DNA of 64,000 bases from Bacteroidota bacterium. Lineage in GTDB: Bacteria > Bacteroidota > Bacteroidia > Chitinophagales > Chitinophagaceae. Where the stretch lies: positions 121,675 to 185,674 of the forward strand of contig JAPLEH010000066.1 in NCBI GenBank assembly GCA_026391455.1. The letters run 5' to 3'. The position numbers and the translations under genes are program-made. Of the stretch, positions 43,913 through 53,092 are shown piece after piece. A model generated the notes under the pieces. It was not told the DNA's origin, made no database searches, and was given only the letters and a program-made list of their open reading frames with translations. The stretch's first letter is position 1; the number at the start of each line of letters is the position of its first letter.

Positions 43913-44629
43913 ATGAAATCCATCATACATAAAGCCGGTACAAGAGGCCATGCAAACCATGGTTGGCTGGATTCTTATCATACTTTTAGTTTTTCCGGAT
44001 ATCATGATCCGGAACGTATTCATTTTGGCGCGCTCCGTGTATTGAACGATGATACGGTAGCCGCCGGCATGGGTTTCGGCACACACCCGCATGATAATAT
44101 GGAGATCATCTCTATACCCACCTCCGGTGATCTCGAACACCGGGATAGTATGGGTAATATACAGGTGATCCGGGAAGGAGATGTACAGGTAATGAGTGCG
44201 GGTACCGGTATACAGCATTCTGAAAAAAATAAGAACCGGGATCAGGAAGTGAAATTTTTTCAGATCTGGGTTTTTCCCAATCAAACGAATGTTACACCAC
44301 GATATGCGCAGCAATTTTTTTCAGCCGAAGAAAAACATAACCAGCTTCGCACGGTGGTGTCTCCGATCGGCAGCTCCGATGGCGGGGTACAACTACACCA
44401 GGATGCCTGGTTCAGCCTGGGCAATTTGGATAAAGACCTGACCCTTTCCTATACCCTTAAAAATCCGGACAACGGTGTATATGCATTCGTGATTGAAGGA
44501 GATGTGATCATCAATGAAGTGGCACTGAACCGGCGCGATGGGTTGGGTATAACGGAGACGGATACCCTAAACATTACTGCCGCTACCGAAGCAACGTTAT
44601 TATTAATGGAAGTTCCCCTCTTAAAATAA
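43913..44629 (+). CDS. Pirin family protein (YhhW-like)
   Basis: A 238-residue bicupin. The N-terminal cupin has the metal-binding residues in MGFGTHPHDNMEIIS (two His) with GDLEHRDSMGN and GTGIQHSEKN (His, Glu pattern), as in quercetinase-type pirins such as YhhW. Start RGHANHGWLDSYHTFSFSGY is the family N-terminal motif. Members have quercetin dioxygenase or redox-sensing roles; the actual substrate is unknown. A second pirin gene follows after 11 bp, as an operon. Confidence 0.9.
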   Translation: MKSIIHKAGTRGHANHGWLDSYHTFSFSGYHDPERIHFGALRVLNDDTVAAGMGFGTHPHDNMEIISIPTSGDLEHRDSMGNIQVIREGDVQVMSAGTGIQHSEKNKNRDQEVKFFQIWVFPNQTNVTPRYAQQFFSAEEKHNQLRTVVSPIGSSDGGVQLHQDAWFSLGNLDKDLTLSYTLKNPDNGVYAFVIEGDVIINEVALNRRDGLGITETDTLNITAATEATLLLMEVPLLK

Positions 44630-44640
44630 AAGGACAATCA

Positions 44641-45519
44641 ATGGCAACTGTAAAATCAATCGAAGCAATTATCGCCCCTCCTCCCCCGCATATGGTGGGT
44701 GATGGTTTTCGGGTACATGGTTTTTTTCCCGGAGGGTCTATCGATAAAAAAAGAATGAGTCCCTTCTTTCTCATGGACTATGGCTCCAAAATAGAATTTA
44801 CGCCCAGTACCCACCTGCGGGGTGTGGGCGTACACCCGCACCGCGGCTTTGAAACGGTAACCATTGCCTATCATGGCCGTATTGCCCACCACGACAGTGC
44901 CGGACACAGCGGAATCATCGGGCAGGGTGATGTGCAATGGATGACCGCCGCTTCCGGTCTCTTGCATAAAGAATACCACGAAGAATCATTCAGCCGTACC
45001 GGTGGTTTATTTCAGATGGTACAACTATGGGTAAATCTGCCGGCAAAAGAAAAAATGTCGGCCCCCAAATACCAGGAGATTACCAACGCCATGATGGGCA
45101 AACACCAGCTCGCGAATGACAAAGGCTTTATCGAAGTCATTGCCGGAGATTACCAGGATACGAAGGGCCCTGCCAGTACCTTCACGCCCCTGCATGTGTC
45201 GAATGCACGGTTACAAAAAGACGCAGATATAATCTATTCCTTTCCCTCCAACTGGAATACGGGTATACTGGTAGTGGATGGCAGTGCTACTATCAATGGA
45301 ACCGCCGTTGCAACGGATCATTTTGTATTATTCAAAAATGATGGTGAAGAAATAACCATCACGTCCACCTCGGATGATACGGTATTGCTGGTATTATCCG
45401 GCGAACCGATCAACGAACCCATCGCCCAATACGGTCCTTTTTTAATGAATACCTGGGAAGAACTGGAACAGGCCATCAGTGATGTAAGCGCGGGGAAATT
45501 TGGAGTGCTGGAGGAATAG
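44641..45519 (+). CDS. Pirin family protein
   Basis: A 292-residue bicupin, longer than its neighbour and from another branch of the family. The metal-binding His are in GVGVHPHRGFETVTIAYHG and HHDSAGHSGIIG, and the last ligand region is GLLHKEYHEESF. The C-terminal cupin (~190-280) is degenerate. It lies 11 bp after the first pirin gene, so the two are co-expressed. A direct physical partnership of the two is only inferred. Confidence 0.9.
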   Translation: MATVKSIEAIIAPPPPHMVGDGFRVHGFFPGGSIDKKRMSPFFLMDYGSKIEFTPSTHLRGVGVHPHRGFETVTIAYHGRIAHHDSAGHSGIIGQGDVQWMTAASGLLHKEYHEESFSRTGGLFQMVQLWVNLPAKEKMSAPKYQEITNAMMGKHQLANDKGFIEVIAGDYQDTKGPASTFTPLHVSNARLQKDADIIYSFPSNWNTGILVVDGSATINGTAVATDHFVLFKNDGEEITITSTSDDTVLLVLSGEPINEPIAQYGPFLMNTWEELEQAISDVSAGKFGVLEE

Positions 45520-45533
45520 GTGATAGATGATAG

Positions 45534-45625
45534 TTGAAAGTTGAAAGTTGAAAGTTGAAAATTGAAAGTTTGCAGTTGGCGGTTGGCAGTTAACAGTTGC
45601 CAGTTGACAGTTTGCAGTTAATGGT
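45534..45625. repeat. Low-complexity GTTGAAAGTT and CAGTTGGCGG repeats
   Basis: Short imperfect units (GTTGAAA, then GCAGTTGGCGGTTGGCAGTT) fill this part of the gap after the pirin genes. They are directly followed by the MITE-like element. Confidence 0.7.
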
Positions 45626-45633
45626 TATAAGTC

Positions 45634-45813
45634 ATTATTGTCCGGGGAAAGTTTTTGCAAAGCCCTGAAACATTGCCCCAGAGCGGGTTCTAGCCCCTCT
45701 CCCTTGGGGTTTCTGAGTTCGCACAACGTGCGGATGAAAGAAACGCGCGTAGCGCTTGGGGAGGGGTCTGAATTGATTTTCAAACTAATAAATAGTTTTA
45801 CCGGACAACAATA
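45634..45813 (+). mobile_element. MITE-like element, copy 1
   Basis: A 180-bp non-coding element with terminal inverted repeats (TTGTCCGG ... CCGGACAA) and an inner CCCCTCTCC/GGGGAGGGG stem. A second copy lies at 52952-53092 in the opposite orientation and agrees nearly base for base, except for about 45 extra bases here (near 45710-45758). The 9-bp direct repeat GTTATAAGT flanks it (45624-45632 and 45814-45822), as expected of a target-site duplication. It codes for no protein, so it would need a transposase from elsewhere. Confidence 0.65.
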
Positions 45814-45837
45814 GTTATAAGTTGGTGGTTGATAGAG

Positions 45838-45965
45838 CTAGTTGACATTCGGTCTTCCAGAATTTTTGACTTTCGGACTTCCGGACTTCCGGTCTATGTA
45901 TTTGCGGACTCTCGGTCTTCCCGACTTTCCGACTTACGGACTTTCGGTCTATCGGACTTCCCGAC
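45838..45965. repeat. CGGACTTCCGGTCTT repeat array
   Basis: About ten imperfect units of the form (C)GGACTTCC/CGGTCTTCC. The same type occurs at 26498-26540. The last codons and stop of the NTF2-like gene lie inside this array. Confidence 0.75.
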
Positions 45966-46428
45966 TACTCATAAACTTCTCCAAATTCTTCCGCGCATTC
46001 TTCTGAATTTTCTTTTTCATCCAGTTCATCCACCCGAATAATTCTCCTTTCCAGCCAAGTGCTTGTGCGGCCCATTTACTGAGTTTGAAGGCATCGCTGT
46101 GCTCGATGATCTTGCCATCTTTGAGCCGCATAAAGGCGGTGATATGATTCACCACGCGGCGACCGGTTTGGGAAAAAGTATAGGTAGCCGTCCAATTACA
46201 TTTCGCATATTCTTCATCCAGTAACTGTACATTGGAGAACGTAAGCGAAAAATCCTTTGCATTCTTACACAGCATTTCCCACATACACCTCACTTCCTCG
46301 CCTTCGAGCAATCCGAAAGCCGGGTCATTGAACACAATATCTTCACTGTAACAACTGTTCATGGTGGCATGATCCAGTTTACTGAAAGCGGTATAAAAAC
46401 GGGTGATGATGGTTTCGTTGGGTTCCAT
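45949..46428 (-). CDS. SnoaL/NTF2-like protein
   Basis: A 159-residue cytosolic protein. The N-terminal half has the NTF2-like cone pattern: NETIITRFYTAFSKLDHATM, CYSEDIVFNDPAFGLLEG, and W-T-A-T-Y-T-F near 80. VVNHITAFMRLKDGKIIEHS follows. This is the SnoaL-like polyketide-cyclase branch, which covers many unrelated functions. The basic C-terminal tail (MKKKIQKNARKNLEKFM) is extra, and its last residues come from the adjacent repeat array. The function is unknown. Confidence 0.82.
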   Translation of the reverse strand: MEPNETIITRFYTAFSKLDHATMNSCYSEDIVFNDPAFGLLEGEEVRCMWEMLCKNAKDFSLTFSNVQLLDEEYAKCNWTATYTFSQTGRRVVNHITAFMRLKDGKIIEHSDAFKLSKWAAQALGWKGELFGWMNWMKKKIQKNARKNLEKFMSSREVR

Positions 46429-46586
46429 GATGTATAATTGAGAATTTAGAATTATGAATTTAGAATTAGGAATTGAATACAGGCGTTCCTTCGAAATAGC
46501 TATCCGTTTATTTGCCCCTTACCCATAGTTTGTGAACAAATCGCGCCGGAAAATTAAGGTAAGTTTTTGTAGATGCCCTAAATTTA

Positions 46587-48461
46587 ATGATTCAAACTAT
46601 GCTTATGCGCCTGCTTCCGATCTTACCCGTTTTATTGCTATTCAGTGTTTTTTGCTCCGCACAAACTAACCAGGATTCGGCCTGGATAAAGGATAACTAC
46701 CAGAAAATGGAACAAACCATTCCCATGCGGGATGGCATTAAACTCTTTACCGCCATTTATTTTCCGAAAGACAAAAGCGAAAAACATCCCATCCTCATGT
46801 TGCGCACGCCCTATTCCTGTTCGCCCTATGGCAAGGAATTTACACCCCGCATCTGGGGCGGCCACTGGAAATACTATGCCCGGGAAAATTATATCATCGT
46901 GGTACAGGATGTGCGGGGCCGCTGGATGAGCGAAGGAGATTTTGTAGATGTGCGCCCCTTCAATAAAAATAAAACCGGCAATGAAACCGATGAAGCCAGC
47001 GATACCTATGATGCAGTGGACTGGCTGATCAAAAACATTCCCAATAACAATGGCAATGTGGGTGTATTCGGTATCTCTTACCCCGGCTTCTATGCATCTA
47101 TGGCGGCTGCCAGCCAGCATCCCGCTATCAAAGCGGTAAGCCCGCAGGCACCTGTTACGGACTGGTTCATGGGCGACGATTTTCACCACAATGGTGCCTT
47201 CTTCCAGATGGATGGCTTTAGTTTTTATTCCGGTTTCGGAAAGCCAAGACCCAAACCCACCACCGTTGGTTCACCGGGTTTTCAGTTTACCAACCGGGAT
47301 AATTATTCTTTTTATTTACAAAATCCATTGCCGTCACTCATGCAGCATATGCACGATAGTGTGCAATTCTGGAAAGACCTGTTTGCACATCCCAACTATG
47401 ATGACTGGTGGAAAGCGCGCAACGCACGCAATGCCATGTATGATATTAAACCCGCCATGCTGGTAGTGGGCGGATTATTTGATGCAGAAGATTGCTTTGG
47501 TGCCTGGAATTTATACAAAGCCATTGAAAAACAAAATCCGCAAACGAATAACCGGCTGGTAATGGGCCCCTGGTATCATGGGCAATGGGCCAGCAACGAT
47601 GGCACCCATTTGGGTAATGTAAAATTTGACGCCAATACATCGCAATGGTACCAGAATAATATTGAGCTGCCCTTCTTCAATTATTACTTAAAAGGAAAAG
47701 GAGACCTTCCCGATATTGCAGAAGCTACCATATTTTTCACTGGTGAAAACCAATGGAGAAAAATGCCACAATGGCCACCCGCCGGCCCGGGCAGGGATAT
47801 CTACCTCGAAGAAAACGGTGCCCTTTCCTGGATACGACCGAATAAACAAAACAATTTTTCTGAATACAACAGCGATCCGGCACATCCGGTTCCGTATACA
47901 GAATATATCCATTTCAGCCGCAACCGCGAATACATGACCGATGACCAGCGCTTCGCTTCCCGCCGACCTGATGTACTCACATTTGAAACGAATATTCTCG
48001 AAGAAGATCTTACGCTGGCCGGGCCGGTCATTGCCAATCTGAAAGTGAGCATCAGCGGTACCGATGCCGATTTTGTAGTAAAAGTAATTGATGTATTCCC
48101 CGACAATTTCAAGTATCCCGATGCAGGCGGCGACTACTATCCCATGGGTGGATACCAGATGCTGGTACGGGGAGAGATCATGCGGGGTAAATACAGAAAC
48201 TCTTTTGAAACACCGGCCCCCTTTAAACCCGGAAAAATCGAAACGGTGAAATTCGAACTGCCGGATGTAGCGCATACCTTCAAAAAAGGGCATAAACTGA
48301 TGATACAGGTACAAAGCAGTTGGTTTCCGCTGGCCGACCGCAACCCTCAGCAGTTTATGAACATCTATGAAGCCGGGGCGGCCGATTTCAAGAAAGCCGC
48401 CATCCGCATTTATCATGATGTAAATAATGTGAGTTCCATATATTTACCGATCATTAAGTAA
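46587..48461 (+). CDS. CocE/NonD-type hydrolase (S15 peptidase family)
   Basis: A 624-residue exported alpha/beta-hydrolase. The signal peptide is LPVLLLFSVFCSAQ. The catalytic domain has the oxyanion Tyr region RTPYSCSPYG, YIIVVQDVRGRWMSEGDF and the nucleophile Ser in GISYPGFYASMAA. GGLFDAEDCFGAW holds the acid Asp, and a His in GPWYHGQWAS completes the triad. The C-terminal jelly roll (~420-620) is the usual substrate-gate domain (X-Pro dipeptidyl-peptidase C-terminal fold). The group includes amino-acid ester hydrolases and acylases, in addition to dipeptidyl peptidases. The start at 46587 could also be 46602. The hexosaminidase gene follows after 11 bp. Confidence 0.9.
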   Translation: MIQTMLMRLLPILPVLLLFSVFCSAQTNQDSAWIKDNYQKMEQTIPMRDGIKLFTAIYFPKDKSEKHPILMLRTPYSCSPYGKEFTPRIWGGHWKYYARENYIIVVQDVRGRWMSEGDFVDVRPFNKNKTGNETDEASDTYDAVDWLIKNIPNNNGNVGVFGISYPGFYASMAAASQHPAIKAVSPQAPVTDWFMGDDFHHNGAFFQMDGFSFYSGFGKPRPKPTTVGSPGFQFTNRDNYSFYLQNPLPSLMQHMHDSVQFWKDLFAHPNYDDWWKARNARNAMYDIKPAMLVVGGLFDAEDCFGAWNLYKAIEKQNPQTNNRLVMGPWYHGQWASNDGTHLGNVKFDANTSQWYQNNIELPFFNYYLKGKGDLPDIAEATIFFTGENQWRKMPQWPPAGPGRDIYLEENGALSWIRPNKQNNFSEYNSDPAHPVPYTEYIHFSRNREYMTDDQRFASRRPDVLTFETNILEEDLTLAGPVIANLKVSISGTDADFVVKVIDVFPDNFKYPDAGGDYYPMGGYQMLVRGEIMRGKYRNSFETPAPFKPGKIETVKFELPDVAHTFKKGHKLMIQVQSSWFPLADRNPQQFMNIYEAGAADFKKAAIRIYHDVNNVSSIYLPIIK

Positions 48462-48472
48462 AATAAAAGTAC

Positions 48473-50815
48473 ATGCGACTTCTGCTCCTCCTGCTATTGA
48501 ATGCCTGCTTCGTAGCTGTAATGGCCCAGCCGGTATTACCCGTAGTACCCCAGCCTTCCACCGTAAAGTGGATTGACGAGAATAAAACAACGGTGATCAA
48601 TGCTTCCACGCAGTTGGTACTGGAGGGAAGCAATTTAGAAAAGGCCGCCGCCAGCCTGAATGAGTACCTGAATAAATACTATGGCTTCTCCCTGAAAGTG
48701 GTGAAGCGGACACAGAGTACCAATGCGATCCGTCTCAACTATGAACGTATGGATAATGCATTGCCGGGTGCCTACATGCTCCGCTCCGATGAAAAGGGCG
48801 TTTATATTGCAGGAGATAATGAAAACGGTGTGTTTTATGGCGTGCAAACACTTTTGCAATTGCTGCCTGTACCCAATGCAGCAACAGGCACGAAAGCAGC
48901 AGCCCCGGGTGTGCCGTATCTGTATATTTCCGATGCGCCCCGCTTTGCATACAGAGGGATGCACCTGGATGTGGGCCGTCATTTTTTTCCCGTATCCTTT
49001 ATAAAAAAATACATTGATTACCTGGCTCTCCATAAATTCAACACTTTTCACTGGCACCTCACCGAAGACCAGGGCTGGCGCATTGAAATAAAAAAATATC
49101 CCAAACTAACCGAAGTGGGTGCCTGGCGCGAGGGTACCATTATCGGCCGGTATCCGGGTACCGGAAATGATAAACAGCACTATGGCGGTTTTTATACGCA
49201 GGAAGAAATAAAGGACGTGGTAAAATATGCAGCCAACCGGTATATCGATATCATTCCAGAAATCGAATTGCCGGGACACTCATCCGCGGCCATCGCTTCC
49301 TATCCTGATCTCAGTTGCTTTCCCGAAGAACCCTCCTTCTCTTATTTTCCCAAAAACTGCGAATGGAACGGACCCAAGACCGGCAAACAGGTACAACAAA
49401 CCTGGGGTGTATTCGATGATGTGTTTTGTGCCGGAAAGGAAAATACATTCACATTCATACAGGATGTTCTGGATGAAATAATGACACTCTTCCCGTCAAA
49501 ATATATACATGTGGGTGGCGACGAATGCCCGAAAGAAAACTGGAAAAAGTGTACGCGCTGTCAGAAAAGAATGAAAGACGAAGGGCTCACGGATGAACAT
49601 CATTTACAGAGCTATTTTATTCAGCGGGTGGAAAAATACCTGAACAATAAAGGACGCACCCTCATAGGCTGGGATGAAATACTCGAAGGCGGACTGGCCC
49701 CCAATGCGGTGGTAATGAGCTGGCGTGGTGAAGAAGGCGGCATACAGGCGGCCAGAGAAAAACACAAAGTGATCATGACACCCGGCAATCCCGTCTATTT
49801 CGACCATACGCAAAGTGCCAATGAAGACTCCGTAACCATTGGCGGCTTCAACCCGCTGGAAAAAGTGTATGCATACGAACCCATACCTGCCAAACTGGAA
49901 GGATACTCCCGCGAATTTGTATTGGGCGCACAGGCCAATGTATGGACCGAATACATGCACTACCCTTCCAAAGTGGAATACATGATCTTTCCGCGTATGA
50001 GCGCATTGAGTGAAGTGCTGTGGTCTTCGCAGGAAAACAGAAACTGGGAACGGTTTCAGCAAAAACTACCAACGCTGTTCAAACGCTATGAGTTGTGGAA
50101 AGCCAGTTACAGCCAGGCCTATTATGACCTGCGGGAAACTGTACTGCCAACACCGGATTATAATGGCGTAATATGGAAACTCGAAACCAATCAACCCGGT
50201 ACTAAAATCGAAGGCAATACCGTACTGCCGGTGGGCAAAAATTTTGAATACAAAGAACCGATGCTCATTACTACAAACACGACAGCAAACGTTTGGGCCG
50301 CCGGTGTGAATAAGAAAATTTATCGCGAATTTATTTTCAATAAAGCTACCGGAAAAAAGATCAGTCTTGCGAACCCTGCCTCTTCCAGTTATCCGGGAGA
50401 TGGAGCCTTTACACTGGTAAATGGCATACAGAATAAAGCAGGGTTGGCCAGGGCCAAAGAATTTCTCGGGTTCAACGGTACCGATTGCGAAGCAGAGATC
50501 GACCTGGGGAAGAAAGAAACCATAACCAAAGTAATCATTCATACCCTGAAGCAGCACAGCAGTTGGATCTGGCAACCGGCCACACTGGAAGTATTCATTA
50601 TGGATGAAGCGGGTAAATATGTACCTGTTGGATTGACCGATGATGTGACGATGAATGCCACCACCAAATTCAATGGCACGATGGAAGTAGCCTTCTCAGC
50701 ACGAAGCACCAATAAGATAAAGGTTGTGGTGCGCAACTGGGGCGCTATTCCCGACGGCTATCCCGGTGCGGGCAATAAGGCCTGGTTATTCCTGGATGAG
50801 ATCGAAGTACAATAA
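48473..50815 (+). CDS. Beta-N-acetylhexosaminidase, GH20
   Basis: A 780-residue exported glycosidase that removes terminal GlcNAc or GalNAc from chitooligosaccharides or glycans. Signal peptide to ~18 (VAVMAQ). GH20b N-terminal domain ~22-150. The catalytic barrel starts APRFAYRGMHLDVGRHFF; NTFHWHLTEDQGWRIEIKKY follows, and the acid/base pair is Asp350-Glu351 in HVGGDECPK. The C-terminal 150 residues resemble an F5/8 (CBM32) module (DCEAEIDLGKKETITKVIIH). Length fits GH20 with this module. It is part of a run with the CocE-type hydrolase and NagB. Confidence 0.94.
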   Translation: MRLLLLLLLNACFVAVMAQPVLPVVPQPSTVKWIDENKTTVINASTQLVLEGSNLEKAAASLNEYLNKYYGFSLKVVKRTQSTNAIRLNYERMDNALPGAYMLRSDEKGVYIAGDNENGVFYGVQTLLQLLPVPNAATGTKAAAPGVPYLYISDAPRFAYRGMHLDVGRHFFPVSFIKKYIDYLALHKFNTFHWHLTEDQGWRIEIKKYPKLTEVGAWREGTIIGRYPGTGNDKQHYGGFYTQEEIKDVVKYAANRYIDIIPEIELPGHSSAAIASYPDLSCFPEEPSFSYFPKNCEWNGPKTGKQVQQTWGVFDDVFCAGKENTFTFIQDVLDEIMTLFPSKYIHVGGDECPKENWKKCTRCQKRMKDEGLTDEHHLQSYFIQRVEKYLNNKGRTLIGWDEILEGGLAPNAVVMSWRGEEGGIQAAREKHKVIMTPGNPVYFDHTQSANEDSVTIGGFNPLEKVYAYEPIPAKLEGYSREFVLGAQANVWTEYMHYPSKVEYMIFPRMSALSEVLWSSQENRNWERFQQKLPTLFKRYELWKASYSQAYYDLRETVLPTPDYNGVIWKLETNQPGTKIEGNTVLPVGKNFEYKEPMLITTNTTANVWAAGVNKKIYREFIFNKATGKKISLANPASSSYPGDGAFTLVNGIQNKAGLARAKEFLGFNGTDCEAEIDLGKKETITKVIIHTLKQHSSWIWQPATLEVFIMDEAGKYVPVGLTDDVTMNATTKFNGTMEVAFSARSTNKIKVVVRNWGAIPDGYPGAGNKAWLFLDEIEVQ

Positions 50816-50960
50816 TGATACGAGGGTGAATCCTTGCGGATGGAAGACCGGGCCGTGGTGCCCGAAAAGAATGAAACCCATCTGTAAAGATTCACCCATT
50901 ATTTTCTCCATTCCCTGCATTAACCCGCACAAACCGGCATAAACCTACAGTCTATTTTTC

Positions 50961-50968
50961 TACCTTTG
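50961..50968 (+). promoter_or_regulatory. TAnnTTTG -7 box before nagB
   Basis: TACCTTTG matches the Bacteroidota -7 consensus and lies 16 bp before the ATG at 50985. The upstream gap has no TTG at the expected distance. Confidence 0.5.
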
Positions 50969-50984
50969 GCCACAAACCAACGCA

Positions 50985-52928
50985 ATGGCCAAGCATAGCA
51001 CTCCCGTAGATCTGTCCGATAGCTTTGAAAAAATACCTGTAAAAATATTCTCCGATCAGAAAGATGGTTCGGTGTATGTGGCAAGACTGATTGCTGATTT
51101 CATCCGTGAAAAAAACAAAAAGAAAGAACGTACCGTATTGGGCCTGGCCACCGGCAGTACACCCAAATCCCTCTATGCCGAACTGGTACGGCTGCACCGG
51201 GAAGAGAAACTGAGTTTCAAACATGTGGTTACGTTCAACCTCGATGAATATTATCCCATCGACAATGATGCGTTGCAGAGCTATAACCGGTTTATGAAAA
51301 CGCATTTGTTTGATCATGTGGACATCAACCCCAAAAACATTCATATACCCGATGGCACGGTAGCCAAAGAAAACATTAAAGATCATTGCAGGCAGTATGA
51401 GCAAATGATAAAAGATGCAGGCGGTATCGATCTGCAGATACTCGGAATTGGTAACAACGGGCATATTGGTTTCAACGAACCCGGCTCCGGCATTTATTCC
51501 AAAACACGACTCATTACACTCGACAATTCCACCCGTATCGCTAATGCGTATGAATTTGCGAATATATCTGAAGTGCCACGGCTCGCTATCACGATGGGCA
51601 TCAGCAGCATCTTAAAATCAAAGAAGATCATACTGCTGGCCTGGGGAAGCGCCAAAGCACCCGTAATTAAAAAAGCCGTGGAAGAAGATGATAGTGAACA
51701 GGTACCTGCTTCGCTGCTGCAAAATCATGATGATGTATTGTTTGTAGTGGACGAGGCGGCAGCCGCAGAGCTCACCCGCAATAAATCGCCCTGGCTTACG
51801 GGTGAATGTGACTGGTCGGCTGCAATGATCAAGAAAGCTGTGGTGAATATGGCATTGAAATTAAAGAAGCCGGTATTGAGCCTTACTAACAGCGATTATA
51901 ATGAATACGGATTGAGCGATCTGCTGGTGGAAAAGGGAGATGCATATGAGATCAACCTGCAGGTATATTATATGCTGCGCGATTCCATTACGGGATGGCC
52001 CGGCGGAAAACCAGATGCACATCTGCCCACGCATCCCGAAAGGTCACTACCCTATCCCAAACGGGTGATTATCTTCTCCCCTCACCCGGATGATGATATC
52101 ATCAGCATGGGCGGCACTTTTCAGCGCCTGCATGATCAGGGGCATGAAGTGCATGTGGGCTATCAGACCAGTGGCAATATTGCCGTGACGGATGAATTTG
52201 TAACCCGCTTTCTCGACTTTGCCGTAGGCTTCGAGGAAATAGCCGGTATTGATACCAGCAAATCCGGGAAGATACTGGAGAATGCCCGCAAATTTCTGGC
52301 GCGTAAAAAATCCAACCAGGTGGATACCCCCACCATACGGGCCATCAAAGGATTGATACGCCGTGGCGAAGCCAAAGCCACCTGCCGCTATGTGGGCATC
52401 AGCGATGAAAACATCCATTTTCTCAATCTGCCATTTTATGAAACAGGTACTATCGAGAAAAATCCCATGGGAGAAAAAGATGTACGCATTACCATGGAGC
52501 TGCTTCGAAACATAAAACCGCACCAGGTATATTGTGCCGGCGATTTTGCCGATCCGCATGGTACGCATATCGTGTGCTTCAATGTAGTACTCGAAGCCCT
52601 GAAGCGGATCAAAGCCGCCAATGATACCAAGCAAACCGATGAATGGATACACGACTGCTGGCTCTGGCTCTACAAAGGGGCCTGGCAGGAATGGAATATT
52701 GAAGAAATAGAAATGGCCATCCCCATGAGTCCGGATCAGGTGCTGAAAAAACGCTTTGGCATCTTCATTCATCAATCACAAAAAGATATGGTGCCCTTTC
52801 AGGGAAGCGACTCCCGCGAATTCTGGCAACGGGCAGAAGAACGTAATGCAGCAACAGCCAATTTATATGCCGACCTGGGATTGACGCATTATGCAGCGAT
52901 GGAAGCGTTTGTGCGATGGAAATATTAG
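50985..52928 (+). CDS. nagB: Glucosamine-6-phosphate deaminase fused to PIG-L/LmbE deacetylase domain
   Basis: A 647-residue fusion known in Bacteroidota. Residues ~15-275 are NagB (GlcN6P to fructose 6-phosphate and ammonia): LGLATGSTPKSLYAEL, FNLDEYYPIDNDALQSYNRF and LGIGNNGHIGFNEPGS. Residues ~360-600 are a PIG-L/LmbE zinc deacetylase: FSPHPDDDIISMGG (His367, Asp369, Asp370) and GDFADPHGTHIVCF (zinc His). The fusion may pair deacetylation and deamination of amino sugars, with GlcNAc-6-P as one possible substrate, but the substrate of the second domain is not established. It is 169 bp after GH20 and could be co-expressed. Confidence 0.93.
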   Translation: MAKHSTPVDLSDSFEKIPVKIFSDQKDGSVYVARLIADFIREKNKKKERTVLGLATGSTPKSLYAELVRLHREEKLSFKHVVTFNLDEYYPIDNDALQSYNRFMKTHLFDHVDINPKNIHIPDGTVAKENIKDHCRQYEQMIKDAGGIDLQILGIGNNGHIGFNEPGSGIYSKTRLITLDNSTRIANAYEFANISEVPRLAITMGISSILKSKKIILLAWGSAKAPVIKKAVEEDDSEQVPASLLQNHDDVLFVVDEAAAAELTRNKSPWLTGECDWSAAMIKKAVVNMALKLKKPVLSLTNSDYNEYGLSDLLVEKGDAYEINLQVYYMLRDSITGWPGGKPDAHLPTHPERSLPYPKRVIIFSPHPDDDIISMGGTFQRLHDQGHEVHVGYQTSGNIAVTDEFVTRFLDFAVGFEEIAGIDTSKSGKILENARKFLARKKSNQVDTPTIRAIKGLIRRGEAKATCRYVGISDENIHFLNLPFYETGTIEKNPMGEKDVRITMELLRNIKPHQVYCAGDFADPHGTHIVCFNVVLEALKRIKAANDTKQTDEWIHDCWLWLYKGAWQEWNIEEIEMAIPMSPDQVLKKRFGIFIHQSQKDMVPFQGSDSREFWQRAEERNAATANLYADLGLTHYAAMEAFVRWKY

Positions 52929-52951
52929 GATGCTGAATTATGAATTTTGAA

Positions 52952-53092
52952 TTATTGTTGTCCGGAAAAATTATTTATTAGTTTGAAAATCAATTCAGAC
53001 CCCTCCCCAACCCCTCCCCAAAGGAGAGGGGCTAGAACCCGCTCTGGGGCAATGTTTCAGGGTTTTGCAAAAACTTTCCCCGGACAATAATG
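52952..53092 (-). mobile_element. MITE-like element, copy 2 (inverted)
   Basis: The second copy of the element at 45634-45813, in reverse orientation. It has the same ends (TTGTCCGG ... CCGGACAA) and the CCCCTCCCC/GGAGAGGGG stem, but not the extra ~45 bases. The 12-bp direct repeat ATTTTGAATTAT flanks it (52944-52955, 53093-53104), although the region is of low complexity. The two copies bracket 7.1 kb with four genes. Confidence 0.65.

Noticed and set aside
47688..48416. 242-codon frame opposite the CocE-type hydrolase gene
   Set aside because: Antisense to a conserved gene, with no recognisable motif.
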